Below, in pieces: positions 1 through 6,717 of a DNA stretch of 17,829 bases (positions are counted from its first letter, which is position 1; the number at the start of each line of letters is the position of its first letter). Under the pieces are notes generated by a model, which was given only the letters and a program-made list of their open reading frames with translations, did not search any database and was not told the DNA's origin. The stretch is from assembly GCA_905480565.1 (NCBI GenBank), contig CAJQQW010000030.1, forward strand, positions 1 to 17,829, read 5' to 3'. A program made the position numbers and the translations under genes. The DNA comes from an uncultured Halioglobus sp. (GTDB lineage: Bacteria > Pseudomonadota > Gammaproteobacteria > Pseudomonadales > Halieaceae).

Positions 1-159
1 CAGCTGGAACGTAGTGGCAAATATCTGCGTGGGCGAGGGCAAGAGGTAGGCTGCCACCCATTCCTGTGCCACGACCAGCTGCCACACTGACAACAATCCG
101 CCGAGGAAGATCCAGGCGGGGAGTTTTTCTATTAGCCAATCACCCATCTTACCCGGCAT
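1..159 (-). CDS. ABC transporter permease, N-terminal part (cut by window edge)
   Basis: Only the first 53 codons lie in the window. Translating the minus strand from the ATG at 159-157 gives a short polar N-terminus, one hydrophobic segment (WIFLGGLLSVWQLVVA, about residues 16-31) and then the motif LPSPTQIFATT. That motif, just after the first membrane span, is typical of the permease subunits of nitrate/sulfonate/taurine-type importers (SsuC/TauC/NrtB-like). The start overlaps the stop of the ATPase gene by one base (TAATG), so the two are translationally coupled. The rest of the permease, and probably the substrate-binding protein, lie beyond base 1. The family is likely; the substrate is unknown. 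Confidence 0.8.
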   Translation of the reverse strand, partial: MPGKMGDWLIEKLPAWIFLGGLLSVWQLVVAQEWVAAYLLPSPTQIFATTFQL

Positions 160-929
160 TAAGGGCTCCCCTCGCCTTCCAAAAGTGCAGTCTCCATGTC
201 AGTGAACAGGCGCGAGTAAGATTCAACGATGCCGTTAAACTCGGCGGTCATTTTCAACGCCTGTTCCCGTGCGGGAAAGTCGATAGCTCGCCAGTCTCTC
301 TGCCCACCCTGCGTATCCATCATCAGGATACGATCGCCGAGATATACCGCCTCGGCAATGGAATGCGTGACAAATACGTATTGCAAGCCCAATTCCGCCT
401 TGAACGATAAAAGCAGGTCCTGCATGCGAAAGCGGGAGCGCTCATCAAGGGCCGCGAAGGGTTCATCCAGCAGGATAATCCTGGGTTCGGTGACCAACGC
501 ACGCGCCAGGGCCACCCGCATCTGCATACCCCCGCTCAACTCGCTGGGAAAATGGGCGAGGCGCTTCCCCAGCCCCAGCTGCTGCAATAACGCCACAGCG
601 CGATCGCGCTGAGCCGCACTGTTGCTGCGCGTCAATTCCAGCGGTAACAGCACGTTTTCCAGGCAACTACGCCAGGGCACCAGACGGGGCTCCTGAAACA
701 CGTAGCTCATGTGCTCGATTAAGCCCGGCGACAGGGTTATGTCTCCCTCGCTGACTTGCTCCAGGCCCATCAGCAAGCGCAACAGGGTCGTCTTGCCACA
801 TCCGGAGGGACCCAGCAAGCAAAGGCACTGTTCATCATCCAGGGTAAAGCTGAGATTCCGGACCACCGGGGCATCGGAGGCAGAGAAGCGCTTGCTAACC
901 TGTGTTACATCAATAGCGGGCATAGGCAT
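159..929 (-). CDS. ABC importer ATP-binding protein, nitrate/sulfonate/taurine type
   Basis: This cytoplasmic ATPase of 256 residues powers a binding-protein-dependent importer. All ABC motifs are present: Walker A GPSGCGKT (residues 40-47), the Q-loop in YVFQEPRLVPW (Gln79), signature LSGGM (131-135), Walker B IILLDE (151-156) and the switch His in VFVTHS (His189). The sequence after the Q-loop (EPRLVPW) and the length match the SsuB/TauB/NrtD branch. Transported compounds in that branch include sulfonates, nitrate, thiamine precursors and aromatic acids, and nothing here decides between them. The permease follows with a one-base overlap. The start could be the ATG at 929 or the one at 923; neither has a strong Shine-Dalgarno. 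No binding protein gene lies upstream, since the next gene on this strand has its own terminator. Confidence 0.93.
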   Translation of the reverse strand: MPMPAIDVTQVSKRFSASDAPVVRNLSFTLDDEQCLCLLGPSGCGKTTLLRLLMGLEQVSEGDITLSPGLIEHMSYVFQEPRLVPWRSCLENVLLPLELTRSNSAAQRDRAVALLQQLGLGKRLAHFPSELSGGMQMRVALARALVTEPRIILLDEPFAALDERSRFRMQDLLLSFKAELGLQYVFVTHSIAEAVYLGDRILMMDTQGGQRDWRAIDFPAREQALKMTAEFNGIVESYSRLFTDMETALLEGEGSP

Positions 930-1057
930 TCCGGCGTCTCGTCAATAGCTACAGCTAGAAGGGATTTTCCGGCAGTTCCCCGCGACAATCAACCGGGAGA
1001 GTCACGATACACCACAGGCGCGGCCCGCGCGCGCAGTAAAGTATAATTCCCGGATGC

Positions 1058-1083
1058 AAAAACCCCGGGACAAGCCCGGGGTT
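1058..1083 (-). terminator. Rho-independent terminator of the PEP-CTERM gene
   Basis: A perfect 9-bp inverted repeat (AACCCCGGG, loop CTTGT, CCCGGGGTT, read on the minus strand) is followed by a short T run (five T, two of them inside the stem). It begins 26 bases after the stop of the PEP-CTERM gene. This is a textbook intrinsic terminator in the minus orientation and separates that gene from the ABC genes. Confidence 0.85.
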
Positions 1084-1108
1084 CCGAGTAAGTACTGACT
1101 GGCAAACT

Positions 1109-1789
1109 TCAGCGTGCGCGCTTGCGCCGACCGAGACCAATACCCAACAAACCGAGTGCTAACAGACTCAACGTAGCCGGGACGGGCACTTCCGGCGGCT
1201 TATCGGCTCTAACGAAATCAAACGCAGCGTCCCATGCTGGGGAGGCACTACTAAATGAGACTTCCAACGAGGTAGCACTACTTGCATCATTGCCGTTCAC
1301 CAAGTCACTAAACGGGAGAAAGAAGTCGCTACCCGATGAACCGTCGGGGAAAAACTGGGAGAAAGAGCTGCCGCCGTTTAACGCGAACCCTATGCTCAAA
1401 TCATTGTCGATGGGCGCGGGCAAGCCAAAAAACAAACCTGTATTGTCGCCCCCATCCGTTAAATCAAAACTCAAGAAATTCCAGCTCACAGTGACAATGC
1501 TATTGGTCAACACGCTGTTCGACAGAGATAGCCAGTCGGTCACCACAACCGCTGATGCGCTTGCCGGACCGCCGCCAGAAAACACGTCGAGTTCGATCGT
1601 GCGATCACCAATCATCCCAGTACCACTGTCAGGAGTGGAAATGCTGCTGATATTTGGAGCGAACGCGGTATTGACCAATGTCGCGTCGGTCTTAAAATCA
1701 TCAATGGTGATTGGAACCGCGCTGACACCCAACGACCACGTGAGGGTCGAGAATGTCGCTATCAAGAGTGCAATTCTGCTGCTTTTCAT
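1109..1789 (-). CDS. PEP-CTERM sorting domain protein, exported, function unknown
   Basis: A secreted protein of 226 residues. The N-terminus is a signal peptide (MKSSRIALLIATFSTL..., likely cleaved near GVSA, residues 21-24). The C-terminus carries a PEP-CTERM anchor from about residue 201: a VPVPATL motif, a short hydrophobic helix (LSLLALGLLGIGLG) and a basic tail RRKRAR. Exosortase (EpsH-type) systems recognise such tails and process the protein at the inner membrane, usually in exopolysaccharide or biofilm-forming bacteria. The middle is low in Cys and rich in Ser, Asp, Gly and Phe, suggesting a beta-rich surface domain; I recognise no enzyme motif. The start is secure: AAGGAG lies 6 bases before the ATG. 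The gene is monocistronic with its own terminator. No exosortase lies in this window. Confidence 0.85.
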   Translation of the reverse strand: MKSSRIALLIATFSTLTWSLGVSAVPITIDDFKTDATLVNTAFAPNISSISTPDSGTGMIGDRTIELDVFSGGGPASASAVVVTDWLSLSNSVLTNSIVTVSWNFLSFDLTDGGDNTGLFFGLPAPIDNDLSIGFALNGGSSFSQFFPDGSSGSDFFLPFSDLVNGNDASSATSLEVSFSSASPAWDAAFDFVRADKPPEVPVPATLSLLALGLLGIGLGRRKRAR

Positions 1790-1802
1790 TGTATCTCCTT
1801 GA

Positions 1803-2344
1803 GCTAATCCGCATATAAAATAGGCAGTGCGCCGAGCGTCATACTTGCTTGATGGGAAATCCTTTGATTACCCGACGCAATTTTCGTCTAGTCCACTAAA
1901 TGCAAAATATATTCCATAAAATTTAAAAGCTAACATTATCAAATAGTTATAAAAAATGACTGCGTCCGCGGTAGTACAGCATGGCTCGATTTGTAAAAAA
2001 AACTGACACCGTTGAACGTTCCTTTCACCGCCTTTCGTTGGCGAGTCGCGTCCGGGGCCGCAGCGACAGTGAGATACGTGTCTACTGTCGTTTTCTGCAT
2101 TGGCGGAAAATGCCCAGCCAGTGCGCGATGCTAATATCCGAGCCAGCTGGGCAGGAGCACCTTACGAGCCATCGCTCGCAGGCCCGCAGAGAAAAGCCGC
2201 AAAGCGGAATCGGCCAAGCATCGCTGGCGGCGCAGTCCTCTGCCAAAGCTGAGCCCGGGGATCCACCTGAGGGGCAGGACGATGTCCGCGAAATATTAGC
2301 CTTACCGCACAAACTGGACTACCCTTGCCCTTTGATTAACCATA
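1803..2344. other. Intergenic region, no supported gene
   Basis: This 540-base gap lies upstream of two divergently transcribed genes. Bases about 1890-1965 are clearly A+T-rich and probably hold the promoter of the minus-strand PEP-CTERM gene. The part from about 2000 to 2300 is G+C-rich and open in two frames (plus 1981-2355 and minus 2082-2312). Neither frame has a Shine-Dalgarno, a recognisable motif or a convincing composition, so I call no gene. I looked for a riboswitch or structured RNA in 2120-2290 and found only short, unconvincing hairpins. Confidence 0.5.
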
Positions 2345-2356
2345 ATGAAGGATAAT

Positions 2357-2581
2357 ATGATGCGCACAATCTTGATAACTCTGGCCTTGCTGACCCTAGC
2401 GGGATGCAGCTGGGAGCGCATGGCGCACTATTCGCCCTATGACTTGAACTACGATGGCGAATTGGACGTCATGTGCCCCGGCACGGTCTACGACACAGAC
2501 AATTTTTACCACTACTCGTGGCGCTCAAGAGCCTCTACTCAGTGCAATGAAGAGGTCTTCGGCGACCAGCAGGCCAGCTGA
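2357..2581 (+). CDS. Small outer/inner-membrane lipoprotein with an EF-hand-like loop
   Basis: A small lipoprotein of 74 residues. The signal peptide MMRTILITLALLTLAGC ends in a lipobox (LAGC), so Cys17 should be lipidated and the protein tethered to a membrane. The mature part, about 58 residues, contains DLNYDGELD, which matches the D-x-N-x-D-G-x-x-D core of calcium-binding EF-hand/dockerin loops, and two further cysteines (MCPG and QCNE) that could form a disulfide. Start choice: AAGGA at 2348-2352 lies 4 bases before the ATG at 2357 and 7 before the ATG at 2360, so either is better than the in-frame ATG at 2345, which has no Shine-Dalgarno. I do not recognise the family. Confidence 0.75.
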   Translation: MMRTILITLALLTLAGCSWERMAHYSPYDLNYDGELDVMCPGTVYDTDNFYHYSWRSRASTQCNEEVFGDQQAS

Positions 2582-2700
2582 ATCGTCTCTGGCAGTGCCC
2601 CGCTCCATGGGGCCTGTCCCTCGATATTCCCAGAGTCTTCACCGTTTAGTCTGCAGATAAGACGCTTTTCGTGGCTCAGCCACCAAACAACCCTCGCCCT

Positions 2701-3429
2701 TCACGATTCTGAACCCGCTATCACGCGACCGGAAAACCGCTTCCCCAGCGCGCTGCGATAGCGTTCGTGCAAAATCTTTACGCGTTGAACGTACGTCTGC
2801 GTCTCGGCAAAAGGAGGCACTCCGTTGTAACGCCTTACCGCGCCCGGCCCGGCGTTGTAGGCAGCGGTGGCCAATCGGGTATTGCCCCGGTTCTGGTCGA
2901 GCAGGCGTGCCAGGTACTTTACGCCTCCCAGGATGTTTTCCTCAGGCGCCATAGCGTTGGACACACCGAGCTCCCGAGCAGTGCCCGGCATCAGCTGCAT
3001 CAAGCCCATTGCCCCCTTTTTGGACACTGCCTGGGGACGAAATGCTGACTCTGCATGAATCACTGCGCGAACCAGGGCCGGATCCACGCGGTAACGTTTT
3101 GAAGCCACGTCGATGGCACTGCGATAGGCTTTCAACTGCAACGGAATACTGTTCCAGTCGACAGAGGAGGTCGGGTTACAGGCGAAGCAGTCAAATTTCA
3201 TGACCGTGAATTGCAACCCCACGGGGGGTTTATCGGAATATGAGCGCACACCAGACCGGTCGGTGTACTTGAACACCCGAACATCCACCTGCTCACTGCT
3301 ATCACCTTCATCAGAGGCGTGTGTCAACACAGTAGGTGCTTCTTCCGCGCACAGCGGCAAACAAACCAACAGGGCGACTGCACCCGGCCAGAGTCTACTT
3401 GCAACGCTGTTGCGAACTTCTCTTGTCAT
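2701..3429 (-). CDS. Periplasmic lytic transglycosylase (SLT domain) with DUF4124-like N-terminus
   Basis: This 242-residue enzyme should cleave peptidoglycan glycan strands in the periplasm, forming anhydro-muropeptides. A signal peptide (residues 1 to about 28) is followed by a DUF4124-like segment ([18 protein letters not shown], 52-69) and then the Slt/GEWL fold. The catalytic Glu sits in VIHAESAF (Glu117), followed by the family motifs [13 protein letters not shown] (129-141) and [10 protein letters not shown] (179-188). DUF4124 plus SLT is a common domain pairing in proteobacteria. I chose the ATG at 3429; an in-frame GTG at 3456 would add nine residues before the signal peptide. It is divergent from the P450 gene and convergent with the small lipoprotein gene. 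Confidence 0.92.
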   Translation of the reverse strand: MTREVRNSVASRLWPGAVALLVCLPLCAEEAPTVLTHASDEGDSSEQVDVRVFKYTDRSGVRSYSDKPPVGLQFTVMKFDCFACNPTSSVDWNSIPLQLKAYRSAIDVASKRYRVDPALVRAVIHAESAFRPQAVSKKGAMGLMQLMPGTARELGVSNAMAPEENILGGVKYLARLLDQNRGNTRLATAAYNAGPGAVRRYNGVPPFAETQTYVQRVKILHERYRSALGKRFSGRVIAGSES

Positions 3430-3474
3430 AGTTTCAATTGTATCCCAGGCGGGCACGGTCCCAGACGCAAGCAG

Positions 3475-3510
3475 GGCTGAAAAAATGACAACAAATACGC
3501 ATTTTCAGCC
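3475..3510. promoter_or_regulatory. 9-bp inverted repeat in the divergent SLT/P450 promoter region
   Basis: GGCTGAAAA at 3475-3483 is repeated in inverted form as TTTTCAGCC at 3502-3510, with an 18-base A+T-rich spacer. The arms match perfectly. The dyad lies about 45 bases upstream of the transglycosylase start and just upstream of the likely P450 promoter, a good position for an operator. No regulator gene is adjacent, so this role is inferred from position and symmetry only. Confidence 0.4.
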
Positions 3511-3537
3511 ACTTTCACGCTGGACCTTAACTGCTGG

Positions 3538-3543
3538 TATGAT
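3538..3543 (+). promoter_or_regulatory. Candidate -10 box of the P450 gene (leaderless transcript)
   Basis: TATGAT at 3538-3543 differs from the sigma70 -10 consensus by one base. It would start transcription at about 3550, directly at the ATG at 3552. No Shine-Dalgarno precedes that ATG or the in-frame GTG at 3546, which fits a leaderless mRNA. The -35 side is weak (TTCACG at 3514-3519, 18-base spacing). Confidence 0.4.
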
Positions 3544-3551
3544 CTGTGGCC

Positions 3552-4715
3552 ATGATTGACTGGTACTACGATGCGCTCCCCGGCGACAGCTTTGCCACGG
3601 CACTGAGCGAGCTGCGCAGAAAAGGGGCCGTTGCCCCCGCCCTGGCACTCGGCGACACAATGCCCATTTACTATATTGTGGGCCACGAGGCGCTGGCAAA
3701 AGCCTTTCGGGACGGAGATCAATTCCCGCCGGGACACGCCTATCAGATTATTTCCCTGCCCTTTATCGGCGAAACCTTCATGTCGATGAACGCGGACCGA
3801 CACCGGCAATGGCGACCACCCATGACACCGTCTTTTCGCCGCACGGCGGTGGACCGCATGGACCGCCAGCGTTTGGCGCAGATTGGTCATGATCTGCTGG
3901 ATGAGCTGGAAGGCCGAACTCGCGCAGATCTCGTACAGGCCTTTACCCGGCGCTATGCCTTCAGGGTGATTTGTGATCAGCTGGGACTGCCAGTAGAACA
4001 GGAACGAGAGTACTACCAGTGGTCTATGGACCTGATGTTCGGCGGGCGGGATCTGCAAAAAAGCCAGGCGGCCGATCGCAAGCTGACAGCTTTGGTCGCA
4101 CCCGTCATAGAGGCTCGAAGACACCAACCTCAGGACGACCAGATCAGCCGCTGGCTGGATACCCAGGTTGATGGCTCTCCTATCGGCGAGGCGTCGATGC
4201 TCGCACATATTCGCCTTTTCTTCACCGCAGGCGCCACCACCACCTCAGATGCAATGGGCAACCTCTTTCACGCGTTACTGACTCATCCCGAAAGCTGGGA
4301 ACGCTGTGTGTCAAACCCCGAAAAACAGGCCAATGCCGTTCAGGAATTGCTGCGCTGGAATCCGCCCGTTGCGGCGCAACCACGCTTTACTCGGCCCGAT
4401 GGGCCAGTCGAACTGGCCGGCGTCAGCATACCTCCCAACACCCCGGTGCTGTTTGGCATTGCAGCCGCAAACCGCGACCCCGAAATATTTGAGGACCCGG
4501 ATCGATTTGACATCGATCGCGACACTCGCACTCTGCTGAGCTTTGGTCCCGGGCTGCGCACCTGCCCGGGCATGCACCTGGCTCAAAAAAATCTGGAGAC
4601 CGCGCTGCGTCTGGTAGCACAGCGCCTGCCCGGGCTGCGATTGCGCGAGGCGGAGGCACGCCTGCCCGAGGGTATACTGCTGAGGGGTGTAACGACGCTG
4701 CCGGTCAGTTGGTAG
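3552..4715 (+). CDS. Cytochrome P450
   Basis: A soluble bacterial P450 of 387 residues, the usual length, with no membrane anchor. It would insert one oxygen atom into an organic substrate using electrons from a ferredoxin or similar partner. Diagnostic motifs are all present: the I-helix oxygen-activation motif FTAGATTT (about 224-231), the K-helix ExxR in QELLRW (Glu265, Arg268) and the haem-binding FGPGLRTCPG with the axial thiolate Cys338. No ferredoxin or ferredoxin reductase gene is adjacent, so redox partners must be elsewhere. The substrate cannot be predicted; bacterial members with this architecture act on terpenes, fatty acids or sterols. Start: ATG at 3552, probably leaderless. 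Confidence 0.95.
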   Translation: MIDWYYDALPGDSFATALSELRRKGAVAPALALGDTMPIYYIVGHEALAKAFRDGDQFPPGHAYQIISLPFIGETFMSMNADRHRQWRPPMTPSFRRTAVDRMDRQRLAQIGHDLLDELEGRTRADLVQAFTRRYAFRVICDQLGLPVEQEREYYQWSMDLMFGGRDLQKSQAADRKLTALVAPVIEARRHQPQDDQISRWLDTQVDGSPIGEASMLAHIRLFFTAGATTTSDAMGNLFHALLTHPESWERCVSNPEKQANAVQELLRWNPPVAAQPRFTRPDGPVELAGVSIPPNTPVLFGIAAANRDPEIFEDPDRFDIDRDTRTLLSFGPGLRTCPGMHLAQKNLETALRLVAQRLPGLRLREAEARLPEGILLRGVTTLPVSW

Positions 4716-4754
4716 TGGCCATCTTTTCACTCGCGGGGGCAACAACGAATCCGG

Positions 4755-4774
4755 GGCAGAGGCCTGGCCTTGCC
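4755..4774. terminator. Hairpin between convergent P450 and HAD genes
   Basis: GGCA-G-AGGC, loop CTG, GCCT-TGCC forms an 8-bp stem with one bulged base. It lies 40 bases after each of the two convergent stop codons. Neither side has a T run, so it would be an atypical terminator. Confidence 0.3.
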
Positions 4775-4813
4775 ACAGCAACGCCGGCTATAAAAATAAT
4801 CTACACATAGAGA

Positions 4814-5464
4814 TCAACACCCCACAAGGGCATCCAACTCGGCGATCACCGCCGGCAGATCGGTACCTACGGTGATAGTCTGCATACCCATCGCCCTGGC
4901 GGCGGAGACATTGGCCGAATAGTCATCAAGAAACAACACCTGCCCCGGTTCGAGATCGGGCAAGCGAGAGAGCGCTATTTCAAAAATGGCAGGATCCGGC
5001 TTGCGGACCCCCGCGTGACTCGAATCCACGACAAAATCAAACAGCTCGTCTACCGGGATGAGGCTGCGCCACCCTTCACCAAACTCTTTAACATTGTTGG
5101 TAACGATACCCCGCCGGTAGCCCTGCTCCTTTAAACGACGCACACGATCTACCAGCGGCTGACGCTGACCAGCCCCGGCATTATTGCCGGCCATACGACC
5201 GAATAACTCGTAAATATCCACGTTGAGATTGCGTGCCTCACCCAGAGCCAAAACAGCCTCTCGAGCGCTCTCCAGCGCAATCTCCCCGCGCTCCAGACGG
5301 TGCCAAGGATGATCTCCGTCCTGTTCATAAGAACCAAAAACGATCTCTGTTACCTCTGCCGGACCGAGACCCAACTCTTCGCCAAACGCGTGTACCGCGT
5401 GGAACGGTGAATCAGTGAACACCCCGCCAAAATCAAATAGCACTGCCTGAATGTCTGTTGCCAT
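4814..5464 (-). CDS. HAD-family hydrolase (subfamily IA), phosphatase-like
   Basis: A cytoplasmic haloacid-dehalogenase-superfamily protein of 216 residues. Motif I is LFDFGGV (nucleophile Asp11), motif II IVTNN (Thr122), motif III RKPDP (Lys155) and motif IV FLDDYSANV (Asp180, Asp181). The helical cap between motifs I and II (about 15-110) fits subfamily IA. Motif I has Gly13 where most phosphatases have the acid/base Asp; the same replacement occurs in some relatives (YihX-like and ACAD10-like HAD domains), so the protein may still be active. Substrate unknown. The start at 5464 has a GGGGAAG Shine-Dalgarno; an upstream ATG at 5497 would add eleven unlikely residues. It is divergent from the LLM oxidoreductase gene. 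Confidence 0.88.
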   Translation of the reverse strand: MATDIQAVLFDFGGVFTDSPFHAVHAFGEELGLGPAEVTEIVFGSYEQDGDHPWHRLERGEIALESAREAVLALGEARNLNVDIYELFGRMAGNNAGAGQRQPLVDRVRRLKEQGYRRGIVTNNVKEFGEGWRSLIPVDELFDFVVDSSHAGVRKPDPAIFEIALSRLPDLEPGQVLFLDDYSANVSAARAMGMQTITVGTDLPAVIAELDALVGC

Positions 5465-5598
5465 GTAGCCGCTTCCCCTACTCTCGCCCTGTGCCATCTC
5501 TCCGTTCCACCATCAGATAGTACCCTACCAAGACCCAACTTACAGACCCTTGTTCAGCCCATGCATAGACGCAGCTGATCTGCTAACGTTATGCGCCC

Positions 5599-5610
5599 TG
5601 AATGCATTCA
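5599..5610. promoter_or_regulatory. 12-bp perfect palindrome before the LLM oxidoreductase gene
   Basis: TGAATGCATTCA is perfectly self-complementary and ends 12 bases before the ATG at 5623, next to its Shine-Dalgarno. A regulator bound here would block transcription or translation start. Function is not established; a chance palindrome is possible. Confidence 0.25.
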
Positions 5611-5622
5611 TAGAGGCAAGGT

Positions 5623-6522
5623 ATGGCAATAAAACTGGGCAAACTGGGTGTCTGGGCATTTATCGATGAAATGTCTGCGAAGGAAGCCGCGGATTTCGCC
5701 AGCCAGTTGGAAGCCTGGGGTTACAGTGCCCTGTGGATTCCTGAAGCTGTAGGCAGAGACCCGTTCTCCATCATCAGCTATATGGCGGGCGCAACAGAAA
5801 AACTGGTTTTCGCCACCGGCATCGCCAATATTTATGCGCGTGACCCCATGTCAATGAATGCCCTGCGCAGGACTGTGGGAGAAATCGCTCCGGGACGTTT
5901 CATCATGGGTCTCGGTGTCTCTCACGCACCCCTGGTGAAGGATATTCGAGGCCACGATTACCGGAAGCCCGTTACCACGATGCGTAATTATATCGAGGGC
6001 ATGGACAGCGCACTTTACATGGCAGAAGAGGCGCCAGAGCCGACCCCGATCCTGCTGGGCGCACTGCGCCAGAACATGCTAAAACTCAGCGCAGAAAAAG
6101 GCAGCGGCGCTCATCCCTACTTCGTGCCGCCGGAGCACACTGCCTGGGCCCGGGGCATTCTCGGCGCCGATGCCCTCCTGTGTCCCGAACAAATGTTGCT
6201 CATGGAGCCGAACCCCGACAAGGCCAGACAAATCGCTCGCGCTCACATGAGCACCTATACCAGCCTTGATAACTACCGCAACAATCTTAAGCAGTTTGGC
6301 TTTGAAGACACGGACTTCGAGAACAGCGGCAGCGACAAGCTTGTCGATGCCATCGTAGCCTGGGGAGAAAAGTCCGCCCTGGTTGATCGCATTCAGGCCC
6401 ACTGGTCTGCCGGCGCCAACCACGTCTGCATACAGGCGCTTCAGGATGAATCGCAGCGCGGACCGGATATCGCTGCTCTGGAGGCTCTGGCACCAGCACA
6501 CAATCCTGACCTCGCCGGCTAG
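5623..6522 (+). CDS. LLM-class (luciferase-like, probable F420/FMN-dependent) oxidoreductase
   Basis: A TIM-barrel oxidoreductase of 299 residues in the bacterial-luciferase-like superfamily. Supporting features are KLGVWAF at the first strand, AWGYSALWIPEAVGRDPF (about 47-64), the core LVFATGIANIYARDP (about 80-94) and APGRFIMGLGVSH (about 103-115). The closest group I recall is the TIGR03620 / MSMEG_4141-like set of probable F420-dependent oxidoreductases. These enzymes transfer hydride between reduced F420 (or FMN) and varied organic substrates; the cofactor here is not decided by sequence alone. An AGGCAAGG stretch supports the start. It appears monocistronic, between a divergent HAD gene and a convergent PLP gene; the nearby P450 could share a degradative role, but this is only proximity. 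Confidence 0.88.
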   Translation: MAIKLGKLGVWAFIDEMSAKEAADFASQLEAWGYSALWIPEAVGRDPFSIISYMAGATEKLVFATGIANIYARDPMSMNALRRTVGEIAPGRFIMGLGVSHAPLVKDIRGHDYRKPVTTMRNYIEGMDSALYMAEEAPEPTPILLGALRQNMLKLSAEKGSGAHPYFVPPEHTAWARGILGADALLCPEQMLLMEPNPDKARQIARAHMSTYTSLDNYRNNLKQFGFEDTDFENSGSDKLVDAIVAWGEKSALVDRIQAHWSAGANHVCIQALQDESQRGPDIAALEALAPAHNPDLAG

Positions 6523-6578
6523 GGGCAGTCGTTTTGGGACGTAAACACCTCACACTCAGCACTCTCGGACACTGCGAT

Positions 6579-6598
6579 GTTGCGCCGCTCGGCGCAAC
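6579..6598. terminator. Hairpin between convergent LLM and PLP-enzyme genes
   Basis: GTTGCGCC, loop GCTC, GGCGCAAC is a perfect 8-bp stem with a tetraloop. It lies in the 195-base gap between convergent genes. No T run follows on either strand, so it could be a two-way pause or RNA-end stabilising hairpin, not a classical intrinsic terminator. The rest of the gap shows no gene. Confidence 0.45.
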
Positions 6599-6717
6599 CT
6601 GTCCCCATTGAGTCGATAGGGTCACCGCCTCAGTAAACAGTGCAGCAAGAAAGCAGATCGCACATGTTTGTTAGCGCGACCCATAACCTCGGGCGATCCG
6701 TTAAGGCCTGTCAGGGT

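Noticed and set aside
1122-1802. 226-codon open frame on plus, fully opposite the PEP-CTERM gene
   Set aside because: The minus frame has a signal peptide, sorting tail, Shine-Dalgarno and terminator. The plus frame has none of these.
2120-2290. Possible riboswitch or structured RNA upstream of the small lipoprotein
   Set aside because: Only short 4-bp stems were found and no conserved riboswitch core could be matched.
1981-2355. 124-codon plus frame beginning MARFVKKTD
   Set aside because: No Shine-Dalgarno, no recognisable motif, and a composition unlike the neighbouring genes.
2670-2685. GTGGCT-C-AGCCAC palindrome between convergent genes, considered as terminator
   Set aside because: The loop would be a single base and no T run follows.
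3426-4208. 260-codon minus frame across the P450 5' half
   Set aside because: It is antisense to a P450 with all diagnostic motifs and also overlaps the transglycosylase start.
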